Positions 51,058 to 62,201 of a stretch of DNA of 64,000 nucleotides are shown piece after piece. Numbering within the stretch: the first letter of the stretch is position 1; the number at the start of each line of letters is the position of its first letter. This DNA comes from Blastocystis hominis (Eukaryota > Sar > Bigyra > Opalinata > Blastocystidae), in contig NW_013171827.1 of the NCBI RefSeq assembly GCF_000151665.1, positions 1,385,066-1,449,065 on the forward strand, in the 5' to 3' direction. The translations under genes were made by a program, and so were the position numbers. The notes beneath the pieces were generated by a model. The model did no database searches. It was not told where the DNA came from and saw only the letters and a list, made by a program, of their open reading frames with translations.

Positions 51058-52594
51058 ATGCAAAAGTTTGCTGATTTTGTCAATTCTGCTATCAGTAACT
51101 ATCATATTGATAGTTCCATTATTCAAAGTGTGCAGGGATGCTTAGGTAAAGAAATGAAACTAAATGGCTGGATTTCACTCATATTGAGTAATAGAGAATG
51201 TGTAGTATTGCAATTCGATAATGGAATATTCATGAATCAAGGATTTGTCCTCAATGAGCAGAAAGTGTTGAAAGTGTTTGGAAATCATCAAATTGGTGCT
51301 ATTTCATATTATGAAGAATTCTTGGTAGAAGGAATCGTGGATTTGGATCATGGAAGTCGATTTGAAGGATTGGTATTGGCAGAAAACAAGTTTGGAATTC
51401 CATTTGGATATGGTGAAATGTATGATGATGATGGAATATTGGTGTACAAGGGCATAATGATCAACTGGAAACGATTTGGATATGGAACGAGTTATCATGA
51501 TAATGGTTTGATTGAATATGAAGGATATTGGTGTGATGATAATCGATGTGGAATTGGAAAAGTGAATGATCGATATGGTAAATTAGTGAATGAATGTGAA
51601 TGGTGTAATGGAATTGAATGTGATATTGATTATGAAGGAGATGGAAGCAAACCACTGAATATCGGAATGAAACATTTGAAACTGAGTGACAATTGTGTAT
51701 TGGTTGATTGGGATGTTTCATTGTTCTTAATCTTGGAATCAATCGAAATCGGCGATGAATGTTTTGGATCAGTGAAAACATTCCGAATCGATGGATTGAA
51801 TCGATTGAAAACGATCAAAATCGGAAACAATTCATTTACTCAAGTGAAACAAGAGTGGTTTAACAAACGCCACACCACTGAAGAATGGAGGAAGGCGGAC
51901 AACAAATCGAAATCATTCCACATATTGAATTGTGAATCATTGGAATCCATTCAAATTGGTCGATTCAGTTTCAGTGATTTTGCTGGAGACTTTGAATTGA
52001 AGAATCTACCACAATTACAATCCATTCAAATTGGTACAATTGGAAGTTATTCACGCAATTTCTATTATAGTTCATTTGTGATTCGAGGTATTGATATGAT
52101 ATTGAATATTTGAATGATGCATAGATCTTCCAAATCTACAATCCATTACATTAGGTGATCGTGCATTCTTTCATTCCTTCTCAACAATAATTGAAAGTAT
52201 TGAATGAATTTGAATGAAATGATTGATGTAGATCTTCCATCATTACAATCCATTCAACTCGGTGAATGTGCACTTAATGGAATATGGGATGATGATTCTT
52301 GTTCATTGATAATGCGAAGTAATAATGAATTGATTGGTTATGATTTGCTTTGTAGATCTTCCAAATCTAACATCAATAACTTCTGTAGAATATAGTTTCT
52401 ATTATCCTCGTGTAGTGACATTGGAAAGTATTTCTGAATATTGAATATTGATAGTATTTAGATATTCCAAATCTTCAAAATGTCTACCTACCTGATTCAT
52501 TCCGATATGTTCGATCGAAATCAATTTCGAGTATAGTTTGATTGATTTGATTTGATTCATAGATGTTTCTTCCATTCTCGCTGATCTTGTCTAA
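51058..52594 (+). CDS. MORN and leucine-rich-repeat protein, copy 4
   Basis: ATG at 51058, then introns of 37, 35, 37, 34 and 32 nt; 453 residues with TAA at 52592-52594. It is colinear with copies 2 and 3: MORN-type repeats (GIPFGYGEMYDDDGILVYKG, GYWCDDNRCGIGKVNDRYG) followed by leucine-rich repeats (LNRLKTIKIGNNSF, CESLESIQIGRFSF, LPQLQSIQIG), then one repeat per mini-exon (DLPNLQSITLGDRAF, NLPSLQSIQLG, NLPNLTSI, NIPNLQN, NVSSILADLV). It carries a charged insert after SFTQVKQ that copies 2 and 3 have in shorter form. No membrane segment is seen. Confidence 0.8.
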
Positions 52595-55500
52595 ATCAAG
52601 CATTAAATCTATAATTTTGATTTGATTTGATTTGCTCAGTGATTCGTGATTGTTTAGGAACATTTCCATTGATTGATTGATTGATTGATTGTTTGTTTGT
52701 TTGTTTCAAACCGATTCTTGATCACAATTCATGATTCTATGATTATCAAAATATCAATCCTGCCTGATTATTATGATGTTCTTCTTTACCATTTTAACAA
52801 TGATACTGAATTATGATTGTTGTTTCAATCAATCAATCAATCATTGTTTTCGATCATTATCATCATTATTATTATTACCAATGACCCAATGATCACATAT
52901 TGAACATTCACAAATGATGAATCCAATCTACCAATAATAATAATAATAATATACAAATGATGGTTTGAATAGGTTTGAACTAGGATTTGTTCAATATTGA
53001 TAGGAAACTGCTTGCTTCGAATAATCATAATAATCATAATAATCATGAATAATAAGATTGGATTTGCTAGTGACACAATGGAATAGTTGGAATCGATTGA
53101 TATAGGATGATTATTCATATTTGTGAATCCATTGTTAAATCGGTAGATAATACAATACAATACAATCAATGATTGATATTGAATTAGGATATTGATTTTG
53201 ACTTATTGAATAGGAATAGGTCACTGTATACATAGTATAGAATCAAATAGAGGTGAAATGGATAAAACAAGGCAATGAAACTACAATAGAATAGAATAGA
53301 ATCCGATTGTATAGCATTGGAAATCATATTGGATTCACCATTCAATCAATCTAACTATCTATCATTTGTTTGTTTGTTTGTTTATCAATGAGTCACAAAA
53401 CATGGATTTATCAATTTGATAATAATGGAATCAAATCGGATGTGTTTGATACTTGATAGTTGTAGTTCGTAGTAATATCAATCGTGGTTTCACAATTCGA
53501 TATTTGGATGGAATGTCGTATTCTTCAATATCACACAAACCACTCATTCGCTCACTCACTCAATCACTCAATCAATGGATTAAAGATAGCTGATTCAAAA
53601 TGCAAATGAATGTTGAATATCGTAAAGAATCAATTCATCATTCACACTCAATAATACTGATAAGAATAGTAAGGCTCTTCAATCCATTGATCCATTGAAT
53701 GAATGATTGAATGGTGTGTATTTGGTTAGTTTTCGATCTCCATTCATCATCATTATTATCATTATCATTGTATCATCATCCACATGATTCATCGGTCTAT
53801 TTCAGCATATTGAATACCATTAGATCACTTTGGTATTGTTGATCATGAATAGAATGATTGGATAGGATCGATCAATCAGAATCAGAATCAGAATCAGATT
53901 GATGATGAGTATTCAACCATCAATCCTCGTAATTATTATTATTAGTAGTAGTAGTATTTGTATTTGTATTTGTTTGATTATCAATGATATAGAATCGATC
54001 GAATGATTCATTGATAGCAATCCAATCGACTGATAGAATTATCCAATTGATTCGATCGAATCCAAATGGAACAATCACTCAAACACATTGTAGTCTCAAT
54101 GGTTGTTTTGCAATTGAATCGATCGAGATTCATGAAATCATTATGTTCGATTATTGTATTAGCTGGAATCTATCATTGTACTGTATTGCATAACAATACT
54201 CTTCTTTCTTTCTTTCTGATCATTATTATCATCATCATTATTATTGATATCATTCAAATCATTAGATCCCATTCGAACAAGTCAATATGGAATCAGTATT
54301 TGATAATCACAACACAATAATGAGGCATATTGTGAGAACCATTTGTGTTGTGGTTTGAATATGAGTATTTCGATAATGGGTTTTCTTGGAATCCATTGTT
54401 TGATTGTATATTCAATATACTGTTTGTGATTTTACACCGATGAATCCACAAATCACATATTTCGAATGAATCTTGATTGAACGAATTCAATCGAATCGTT
54501 TTGACAAGATTCATTGCACTTAATCCAATTGAATCAATAGGAATCGACACAATCCATATTTGTTTGTTGAGATAGTACTAGTTTGGATAATAATCAATAA
54601 TTCATTATTCTTTTGTTTTGTTTTTGTTTTGATGTTGCTTATCTATTTTTGATGATCCCATTTTTCATTTGTTGTTGTTGTTGTTGTTTTTCAACTTTTG
54701 GAATTCATTATAGTTCATTTGATTATTTCATTTTCTATTTTGATTTTTAGTTTATTCTTGTTTGTTTTGCTATTCTTTAGTTTTCTTTGTTTCTTATTTT
54801 CTTATATTTGTGCATTTTATTCCTCTTCCTTTTTGTTTTGTTTTGTATGATATGATTCTAATTTGTTTTTAGTTTTTCATTTTTGTATTTTCTTTTTCTT
54901 TATTATTCCTTTTTTTATATTCTAACATTCATCTTATTATTCACTATCCACCAGACAAATTGGATTGTGTCGATTCTTATTGATTCAATTCTCATAAGGA
55001 AATATGTGATTATTTGTTTGGATTGTTCCATGTTTTGTTTTACCTATTTCTGTTTGTTTTATGTTTATCATCATCATTATTATCATTATTATTGTATACC
55101 CATTTTAACCAATCATAGAATCAATCATGTGCCATCAGTTTGAAACAACAATACAAATTCCACAGATCATTGTAAAACGAACCAAATAGAATTGTTCCAA
55201 TCATAATCAATCGAAATGTGTTCCTATTAAACGAATCAAATCAAATCAAATTATCAAGCGGAATCGAATGAAACACAATGAATCAAATCAAATCAAATCA
55301 CCTAACAAGATAAGATAAGATAAGATAAGCTTAAACTTACCAAATGGAATTGAAATCTATGAAAATCATTTGAAATCAATTCCATTCTATTTATCAACAA
55401 TACTCGAATCGATTTCGATTGAACATACCCCAATGATACAAGTAGATTGACATTTTGAAACAGATTTGGAATATCTATTTACCATCTCTATTCAATATTT

Positions 55501-57965
55501 AGATCCACTTTCCAATGTCACCAAAACGAGGACAACAGAAACTCCATTATACAGAAGTTAGTGATGTTAGACTTGGAAGATCCAAAACAAATCATAACCA
55601 ATCAATTCATTGTTACTTCGAAGTGTCAATGAAGTTGAATCATCATCATCCCATCTTTCTCCCCTACCTTCCAGTATCCGATATCACATGATACACATAT
55701 TGTTCCTTATTATTCATTCATTCATTCTGTTTTCCTTCATCATTCACTCATTCATTCATTCATTCATAGATTAATGGATCATTGATTGTCATAAAGGAAA
55801 CACTTGATTCATTGCTTTCATTGATTCCATTTCTTCTTTTGTTGACAAGGAATATTGTTATCGATTTTGATGGTCTGGAATCAATGAATGAATGGTAGGG
55901 GAGAAAGAGAGAAGTTACAATAGCAGCAGCAACATCCACAGCAACAATAATAATAATAGTAGTTGTAGTAAGCAATGGACCAAACTATCTACCAAATGAT
56001 TTAATCAATAATCAGAACCTACAATACGAAATCATTTCAAATCAATCCGATTGATGATTCGTGACAACAATCAATCTTTCCATGCAAACCGATAATCAAA
56101 TGATCTTCTCTTCATTTATATTTAAATCTGAATCGATTCACATAGATTCATTCAATTATGTGGATTGTTTGAAATTGATATGCATTCTTGGTATTTGTTT
56201 GTTTTCACATATCGAGTTTGTTCTTCATTTCGATCATCCCACATAACAATCTAATTGATCTATTATCCAGAATCGATCAGTAAGTATTATTGATCGATTG
56301 ATTGATTGATTGATCCATTATAATAATGACTCATATTACCAATAATATGACTATTATCATGGATTTGGTTCTTTCCTTATTTCTTTATTAAACTACACAT
56401 ATGATTGTTTCAATATCTCTTTCTATGATGATTATTATTATTATTATTATTAATCATCAATAGCTATGGATTGTTCTCAGATATTATTCTTATTCTTATT
56501 CCTTTTACTGTTATTATTCTCATTATTGCTTGTTATTCACATACACATTGTTTGTTCTACATCAATTTGGTATTGATTCGATATCGGACACTGCATTGAG
56601 TTCACAATTCATCCATTTGGATTATTACTCATGTTATTGTTCGTTCCTATTATGTTGTTGCTGCTCATTACTTCATTTCATTTCTGTTCTAGACATTGCT
56701 TTTGAACACATAATCTTATTATTCTTCTCATTGATTTCTATAACTGTTATTATTGTTGCTGTGCCATTTTAACGAATTCATTGTCGTTATTATTGTTATT
56801 TGCTTTGTTGTTTGATAGATTCATATTATGAAAGAGTATACAGAATAGGCATCGATTCAATCAATCAATCAATCAATCATGCGTTAAACAGTTATAAAAG
56901 CATGAACAAATGATTGAATGAATGAATGATTGAATCGATGACATTATTGATGCAGAATTACAGTTCATTGGTTGTGATAAAGGTCTTTGTTGTTTTGTGA
57001 ATCACTCCACAGAGAGAGAATCTTTCATTCGTTCATTCGTTCATTCATTCATTCAATGATTCAATGATTTGTTGGTTGATTCAATCATTCAATCAGCCAT
57101 CCAAACCAAAGTGAATCAAATATGATACTATGAATGAATATAGAATAGAATAGATTGAATGAATGAATGAATGAATGACATCCTTGTTACTGATTTACAG
57201 ATCATTGGTTGTGAGTAGTGTATTGAGATTATCAATCAATTCTTAGATAAGATATCATTCATTCATTCATTCATTGATTTGATCGTATAATCATTCAAAT
57301 ATCCCATTGTAATTCACATTATTGGTCCACTTTATACAGATTTAACGATATTTCCTTGTCAACAATCCATCATTCATTCTTATGGTACAAAATATACATA
57401 ATCACAGTATGGACTCAATTCAAATCGATGTTTGTAGGATTACTCATTCATTCATTCATTCATTTGTTTTCTTTTGATTTCAGTGTTGAATTGCTGAAAT
57501 CGAATCGAATCCAACTCCAATATCACAACCAATCACATTCCCATTCATTTCGATTCTCTCTCATTCACTCTTCATTATCATAATCACGTATTACATTCAT
57601 AATAAATAAATAACTGATACATATCATTGAATGGATTAAGATCTTAAGCAATGAATACTATTTCTTCTTTTCTTTTCTTTTCTTTCATCCATTCATGGTA
57701 CAAACCATCTCCATGCTATGCAATCTTTGTACATCCAACTCATATTCATTCAATAGATTGTGACCAATTACACAAATCATTCCAGTACTATTCTATTCAC
57801 ATATAGCATACAATCTGTGATAATATCTATGAATCATTCAATTCCAACCACTATATACCAATCATTGTGCATTCCAACTAACAATAACGGAATTTACTAC
57901 AAACTCCAATCATTCATTCATCGATTGGTTATTCCAGTACTAAGTATCAACAAAGTAGTAGGGAA
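52595..57965. other. 5.4-kb AT-rich region without supported genes
   Basis: Almost the whole stretch is built from short words such as ATTC, GATT, AATC, CAT and TTTG in runs (for example GATT runs near 52672 and 56295, ATTC runs at 55740, 57040 and 57250, and T-rich DNA at 54600-54950). Open frames are short and of low complexity. The only gene-derived piece I can identify is the leucine-rich-repeat relic at 55380-55640. It could be a subtelomeric or heterochromatic spacer, or an integration-prone region next to the virus-like element. Confidence 0.6.
55380..55640 (-). pseudogene. relic of the 3' mini-exons of a MORN-LRR gene
   Basis: On the minus strand the words that encode LPSLTS and, further on, IPNL-Q-NVNL occur in the right order and spacing, with intron-like sequence between them, as in the last exons of the four intact genes. 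The MORN part and first exon are absent, and the repeats are eroded. Confidence 0.65.
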
Positions 57966-58093
57966 ATGGCGCATAAAGCGCGAAAAATTTTTCGGCCCTT
58001 TTTCTGCCATTTTTATTCCAGGCCTCCTTTTTCAACCTGGCTGCCTATTTCTACCTGGTCACCTCGAGTACCATGGCGCATAAAGCGCGAAAA
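57966..58093 (+). repeat. 21-base direct repeat before the virus-like element
   Basis: Positions 57966-57986 and 58073-58093 are identical and 107 bases apart. Each holds GCGC-ATAAA-GCGC, able to form a small hairpin, followed by a pyrimidine-rich TTTTCTGCCATTTT-like tract. They may be leader or promoter repeats of the element. Confidence 0.75.
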
Positions 58094-58162
58094 CCTTTTC
58101 TGCCATTTTCTGCCAATGTGGTAATTGTCTGCCCTTTATATAATGGTAAAGAGAGAAAGACC

Positions 58163-61100
58163 ATGCACTACTCCATGCTTATACAAGGCTCACCTACCAA
58201 CGGCTCATTTACATGGGTTAATCCGTACAAGTACAAGAATCCTTACATCACTTCCATGACTGTCCTGTTTCATCCTAATGGTTCGATGTTTAATAACGTA
58301 GACACGACCAATGTGATTACTAACAGCAATGACGAGAAGGTGACGATCCCTGCTGGTTATTACACGCTCAGTGAGATCATTGCCTTGCTCAATACAATGA
58401 CTGACACGCTCTTCTCTATATCCACGAATGCCTCGTCGTTCGGTTGTATCTGGATTCAGTCTCCACACACCATTGACTTCACAGATGCACCTGACATTCG
58501 TGAGATCCTCGGTTTGGAAGGACGAACGATCATTCTACCTGCTGCGTTCTACGGTTCGAACGTGATTGATATCACGCGAAATCGCCAAGTGATCCAGGTC
58601 TACTCGACGATCGTGCGATCATCGGACCTGAAGATTGCCAACCAGAACAACAACCTGCTCACCACGATGATCATTGACGATCCAAAGGTTGAGTACGTGC
58701 GAAGTGTGGAAGACGTGTGCATTCCAATGATCACTCGGTTTGATCAATTGATGTTCGTCTTCCGCGATATGGATGGCAAGATGATGCGACTGAACGGCGA
58801 ATTCGAACTCCAATTGACGATAGAAGACGTGATGGAGGAAGTACCTTCCTCAATTGCCTCTGCAAACCAGTTCTCCATGATCGAAGTGTTCGGTAATACC
58901 ACGAAGAAGGAAGTGAAGCTGGACAATCCTCTCTCGTTCGATCAATGCTACATCTCGTCTGTGTCGTTGTATACGGACTTCGTGTTACACAACGTACCGA
59001 CTGATCAAGTGGTGCTAATCAATGCAGGCGCTACGATTCAAGAGATCGCGATACCTCGCGGTGCATACGACATCGAAACGATCATTGCAAAGCTGAATGC
59101 GAGTGATGCCCTGTTCGAATTGGTGTATAGCGGCGAGAATGCGTTCCACATCACGGTAGATCACTTCTACATGATTGATTTCACGAATGCACCAGAGATC
59201 CAATCGATCCTTGGATTCGAATCGGACATCTTGGTGAAAGGAGTGGATAACCCGAAGCGCTACTACCTATCTTCCTCGTGTAACCACGTGGTTGTTACTG
59301 ATGACAGGGAATCGCACATGTTGACATTGCCTGTCGGTTACTACACGTTCAGCGAGTTCATCGAGGCTGTCGGTGCTGAAATGGTGAAAGTGCTTCCACT
59401 CATATCCATGACGATCGAGAATGATCATGTTCGCTTCAATGTCCAAGCAGACGGATGGTATTTCGATCGATCCAGTGTTGACACGACGATCGATGGTTTT
59501 GGTTGGACTCCATGGTTCAAACTGTCACCATCTGTGCAGAACCTGTGCATCGAACGACCAGTGGAAACTTCGTTCAACCCTGAAAGCGATTTACCACCTG
59601 ATATGACGAATGATCAAGGACTTGGTGGTCATGCGTACCTCGATCCATGCTATGTCGAGTATGACTGGCAATTGCGCACGAATACATCCTTCTTCATACT
59701 GAAGCCACAAGTGACGTACACGATGACGAATAGTGATGGTTCATTGTTCGATTCTGGCACATTCTACTTAACGGAAGACACGGAAACACTGATGTCATTG
59801 GAAACACTCAGGAACTCGTGCTTATCACAGTTGAATGCGAAGTATCAACAGGCACGTGATATCACATCATCGCACCAGGAAGCCATTGCATGGACTGGTG
59901 GCAAAGCAGACGATAGAGTAACATGGACTGCGAAAGCTTACGCGCCTGATCTCGAGTTTGACATGACAGCTGAGAACATGAATGTGCCCATAACGATTAA
60001 CGAGGATAAGCGAGGTGGGTCATTCGGGCCATTGTACTCCAAGGACAGTGTGTACAACGATAGTGTCTGGGTTGATACCACACATCTCGTCCTTGGACTC
60101 AAAGGTTACGACAAGACAGTGGATGTAACAATCGCACGAGGATCATACAGTGCTTTGAAGATCGCGCAGATGGTGGCTAATGGTTTCAATGCTATCGATG
60201 GTTATCGGATATTTGAACGAGTGGTGAATGGTGGTCTGGTATACCTAGGTCCTCGAAGTAATGATCATCCTTCGATGCTAGTCATATCCAATGACAACCC
60301 ATACTTGCCATTGAAACCAGGATTGACTCGTAGAATCGATTTCACCTTTCATCGCAATTACTACATCAGGATGCCCGAGTTGACATCACCTTACGAGTTT
60401 GCGATGGCGAACATCGATGGTCTGAATGTGACGAATATGATCAAAGGTAGTACGTATTCCGATCGTGTTGTGTCATTTGACTTCATACAACCAACACGTG
60501 TTACGTATGTCGGTCTTCACCCATCATTGGCTACCTTCGTTGACTGGGATCAACCTCAGTCGTACACGGCTAACACGACGATTCGCTTCCCGTACGGAAT
60601 GATGACACTGGACGATAGTGCTGCTGAGACTGTCATTACATACACGGATGACATTCAGACACTCACGTGGACCATACCATCACGAATGACACAGGCTGAC
60701 ATGATATGGCACATGAACCAGTGTTTTGACTCGGCTGCACTGAACATACGATGGAAAGCTGAGTCAGATGGGTACTACATTCATGCGGACTACGTGTTCT
60801 CGTTGAGTGGTAACCTTGGTACGATCATACCTGCTTCAGGATCGCAATCGCACACCTGGCGTTTGCCTTTCGACGATGGTGTGTACTATGCCAACTATGG
60901 TCCGATGGTTGCCGAGTATCCTGTCGATATCACGAATGGTCTATCGAACATACAGCTGTATTGCAACATCGTGAAAAGCAAGACGATACCATTGCTTGCG
61001 AATGTCCCGATGGACAGCTTGTACAAGAACTACTTCTACAAAAATCGCATGTTGGTACCATGTTCTGAATTGCTTGATCGCATCGTGTACGAATTGAAGG

Positions 61101-61174
61101 ACGAAAATGGTGACCCGCTATCGTTCATTGGGAACGTGTACCTGCTAATCGGTTTTACCGTAGTCAATAAATGA
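58163..61174 (+). CDS. large structural-type protein of the virus-like element
   Basis: About 1003 residues from the ATG at 58163, the start also used in the related copy at 43.4 kb; an in-frame ATG at 58073 lies in the leader repeat. The sequence is beta-rich and slightly acidic with few Cys. At least three copies of a roughly 110-residue module can be seen: a loop YYTLSEIIALLN or YYTFSEFIEAVG, then HTIDFTDAPDIREILGLE or MIDFTNAPEIQSILGFE. GGTAAAGAGAG lies just before the ATG in both copies. A virion surface or fibre-like role is an inference. Confidence 0.7.
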   Translation: MHYSMLIQGSPTNGSFTWVNPYKYKNPYITSMTVLFHPNGSMFNNVDTTNVITNSNDEKVTIPAGYYTLSEIIALLNTMTDTLFSISTNASSFGCIWIQSPHTIDFTDAPDIREILGLEGRTIILPAAFYGSNVIDITRNRQVIQVYSTIVRSSDLKIANQNNNLLTTMIIDDPKVEYVRSVEDVCIPMITRFDQLMFVFRDMDGKMMRLNGEFELQLTIEDVMEEVPSSIASANQFSMIEVFGNTTKKEVKLDNPLSFDQCYISSVSLYTDFVLHNVPTDQVVLINAGATIQEIAIPRGAYDIETIIAKLNASDALFELVYSGENAFHITVDHFYMIDFTNAPEIQSILGFESDILVKGVDNPKRYYLSSSCNHVVVTDDRESHMLTLPVGYYTFSEFIEAVGAEMVKVLPLISMTIENDHVRFNVQADGWYFDRSSVDTTIDGFGWTPWFKLSPSVQNLCIERPVETSFNPESDLPPDMTNDQGLGGHAYLDPCYVEYDWQLRTNTSFFILKPQVTYTMTNSDGSLFDSGTFYLTEDTETLMSLETLRNSCLSQLNAKYQQARDITSSHQEAIAWTGGKADDRVTWTAKAYAPDLEFDMTAENMNVPITINEDKRGGSFGPLYSKDSVYNDSVWVDTTHLVLGLKGYDKTVDVTIARGSYSALKIAQMVANGFNAIDGYRIFERVVNGGLVYLGPRSNDHPSMLVISNDNPYLPLKPGLTRRIDFTFHRNYYIRMPELTSPYEFAMANIDGLNVTNMIKGSTYSDRVVSFDFIQPTRVTYVGLHPSLATFVDWDQPQSYTANTTIRFPYGMMTLDDSAAETVITYTDDIQTLTWTIPSRMTQADMIWHMNQCFDSAALNIRWKAESDGYYIHADYVFSLSGNLGTIIPASGSQSHTWRLPFDDGVYYANYGPMVAEYPVDITNGLSNIQLYCNIVKSKTIPLLANVPMDSLYKNYFYKNRMLVPCSELLDRIVYELKDENGDPLSFIGNVYLLIGFTVVNK

Positions 61175-61503
61175 ATCTAGTGTTCAACATTGCTCGAACG
61201 TACGAACATGAATTCACAAGTAACAATCTCATCAAAAGCGACATGGTAATCGATCGAGTGACTATGAAGGGAGAATCGCCTGGCACCTGCCTTGTCCTTG
61301 ATCGAGTGAACAACATGCAAGAACGACGACAGTCTCCGTTGGTTGTATTGAACGAGGAGTTTACGGAGAATGCACACATGAACGTCGTGGTACCCAAAAG
61401 TCGCAAATGGTCATTCTCATTGACCGATAAGACCGGTGCAACGATTGCCCTGCCAATGCCGATCACAGTGTGCATTCACTTCCATGTTCTACACAATAAA
61501 TGA
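61171..61503 (+). CDS. small protein of the virus-like element
   Basis: 110 residues, overlapping the end of the large frame by four bases (ATGA) as in tightly packed viral operon-like blocks. It is beta-rich (MNVVVPKSRKWSFSLTDKTG, TVCIHFHVLHNK) and of unknown role. The ending resembles that of the large protein (ISFT or IGFTVVNK type). Confidence 0.6.
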   Translation: MNLVFNIARTYEHEFTSNNLIKSDMVIDRVTMKGESPGTCLVLDRVNNMQERRQSPLVVLNEEFTENAHMNVVVPKSRKWSFSLTDKTGATIALPMPITVCIHFHVLHNK

Positions 61504-62201
61504 GTCATAATCGTGCACTACCGGTGAGTGTGATTAACCACAATACAGTAATTCCGAAGAACAACGAACGATACCATGAAACGTTCAACACAGTGATCAT
61601 GCCTCGTGACCTTGTGTACAAGATCACTTCGATTACATGCAAGATCGATACCACTTCTCTCTGGAACGATTCGTGCAATAAATGTCGTGAAGGTTCAAAT
61701 GTTGTCAGGGTTTGAAATGGTCTACAACGTCGGTCCTGGCTACTACTCGATTACCGAGTTGTGCCGTGCGATAGCCGATTCCATCCAGGTAGACGATGTT
61801 AACCGAGCATACCTGAACAGTGACGTGGCGACCGCTGTTGACCTTAGTGGTGCACCTGATTACACGAGTATTCTCAAGTTGGAAGGTGTCGTTGAGGAAG
61901 GGATGGTAGCGAGTGAACCCTACGACATCACGAATGGCATGAGTGTGATCCGAGTCTACAGTAGTATCAATGCGCAAACATTCGGTCTGAAGAGTCCGCT
62001 GATTGATAACCTGATTCATGTATCGATGGGACTGAACAACATGATCACCTGGGACGACTTGGCAATCGATGTGATTGAACAATCGAACCTGGACTACATT
62101 GATTGGGTACTGACGGACGCGAATGACCGTCCGATCTCATTGAATTCGAATGTCTACATCTCATTCACGATTTCGTGTTATTCGAAAGAGACAAAGTAAA
62201 T

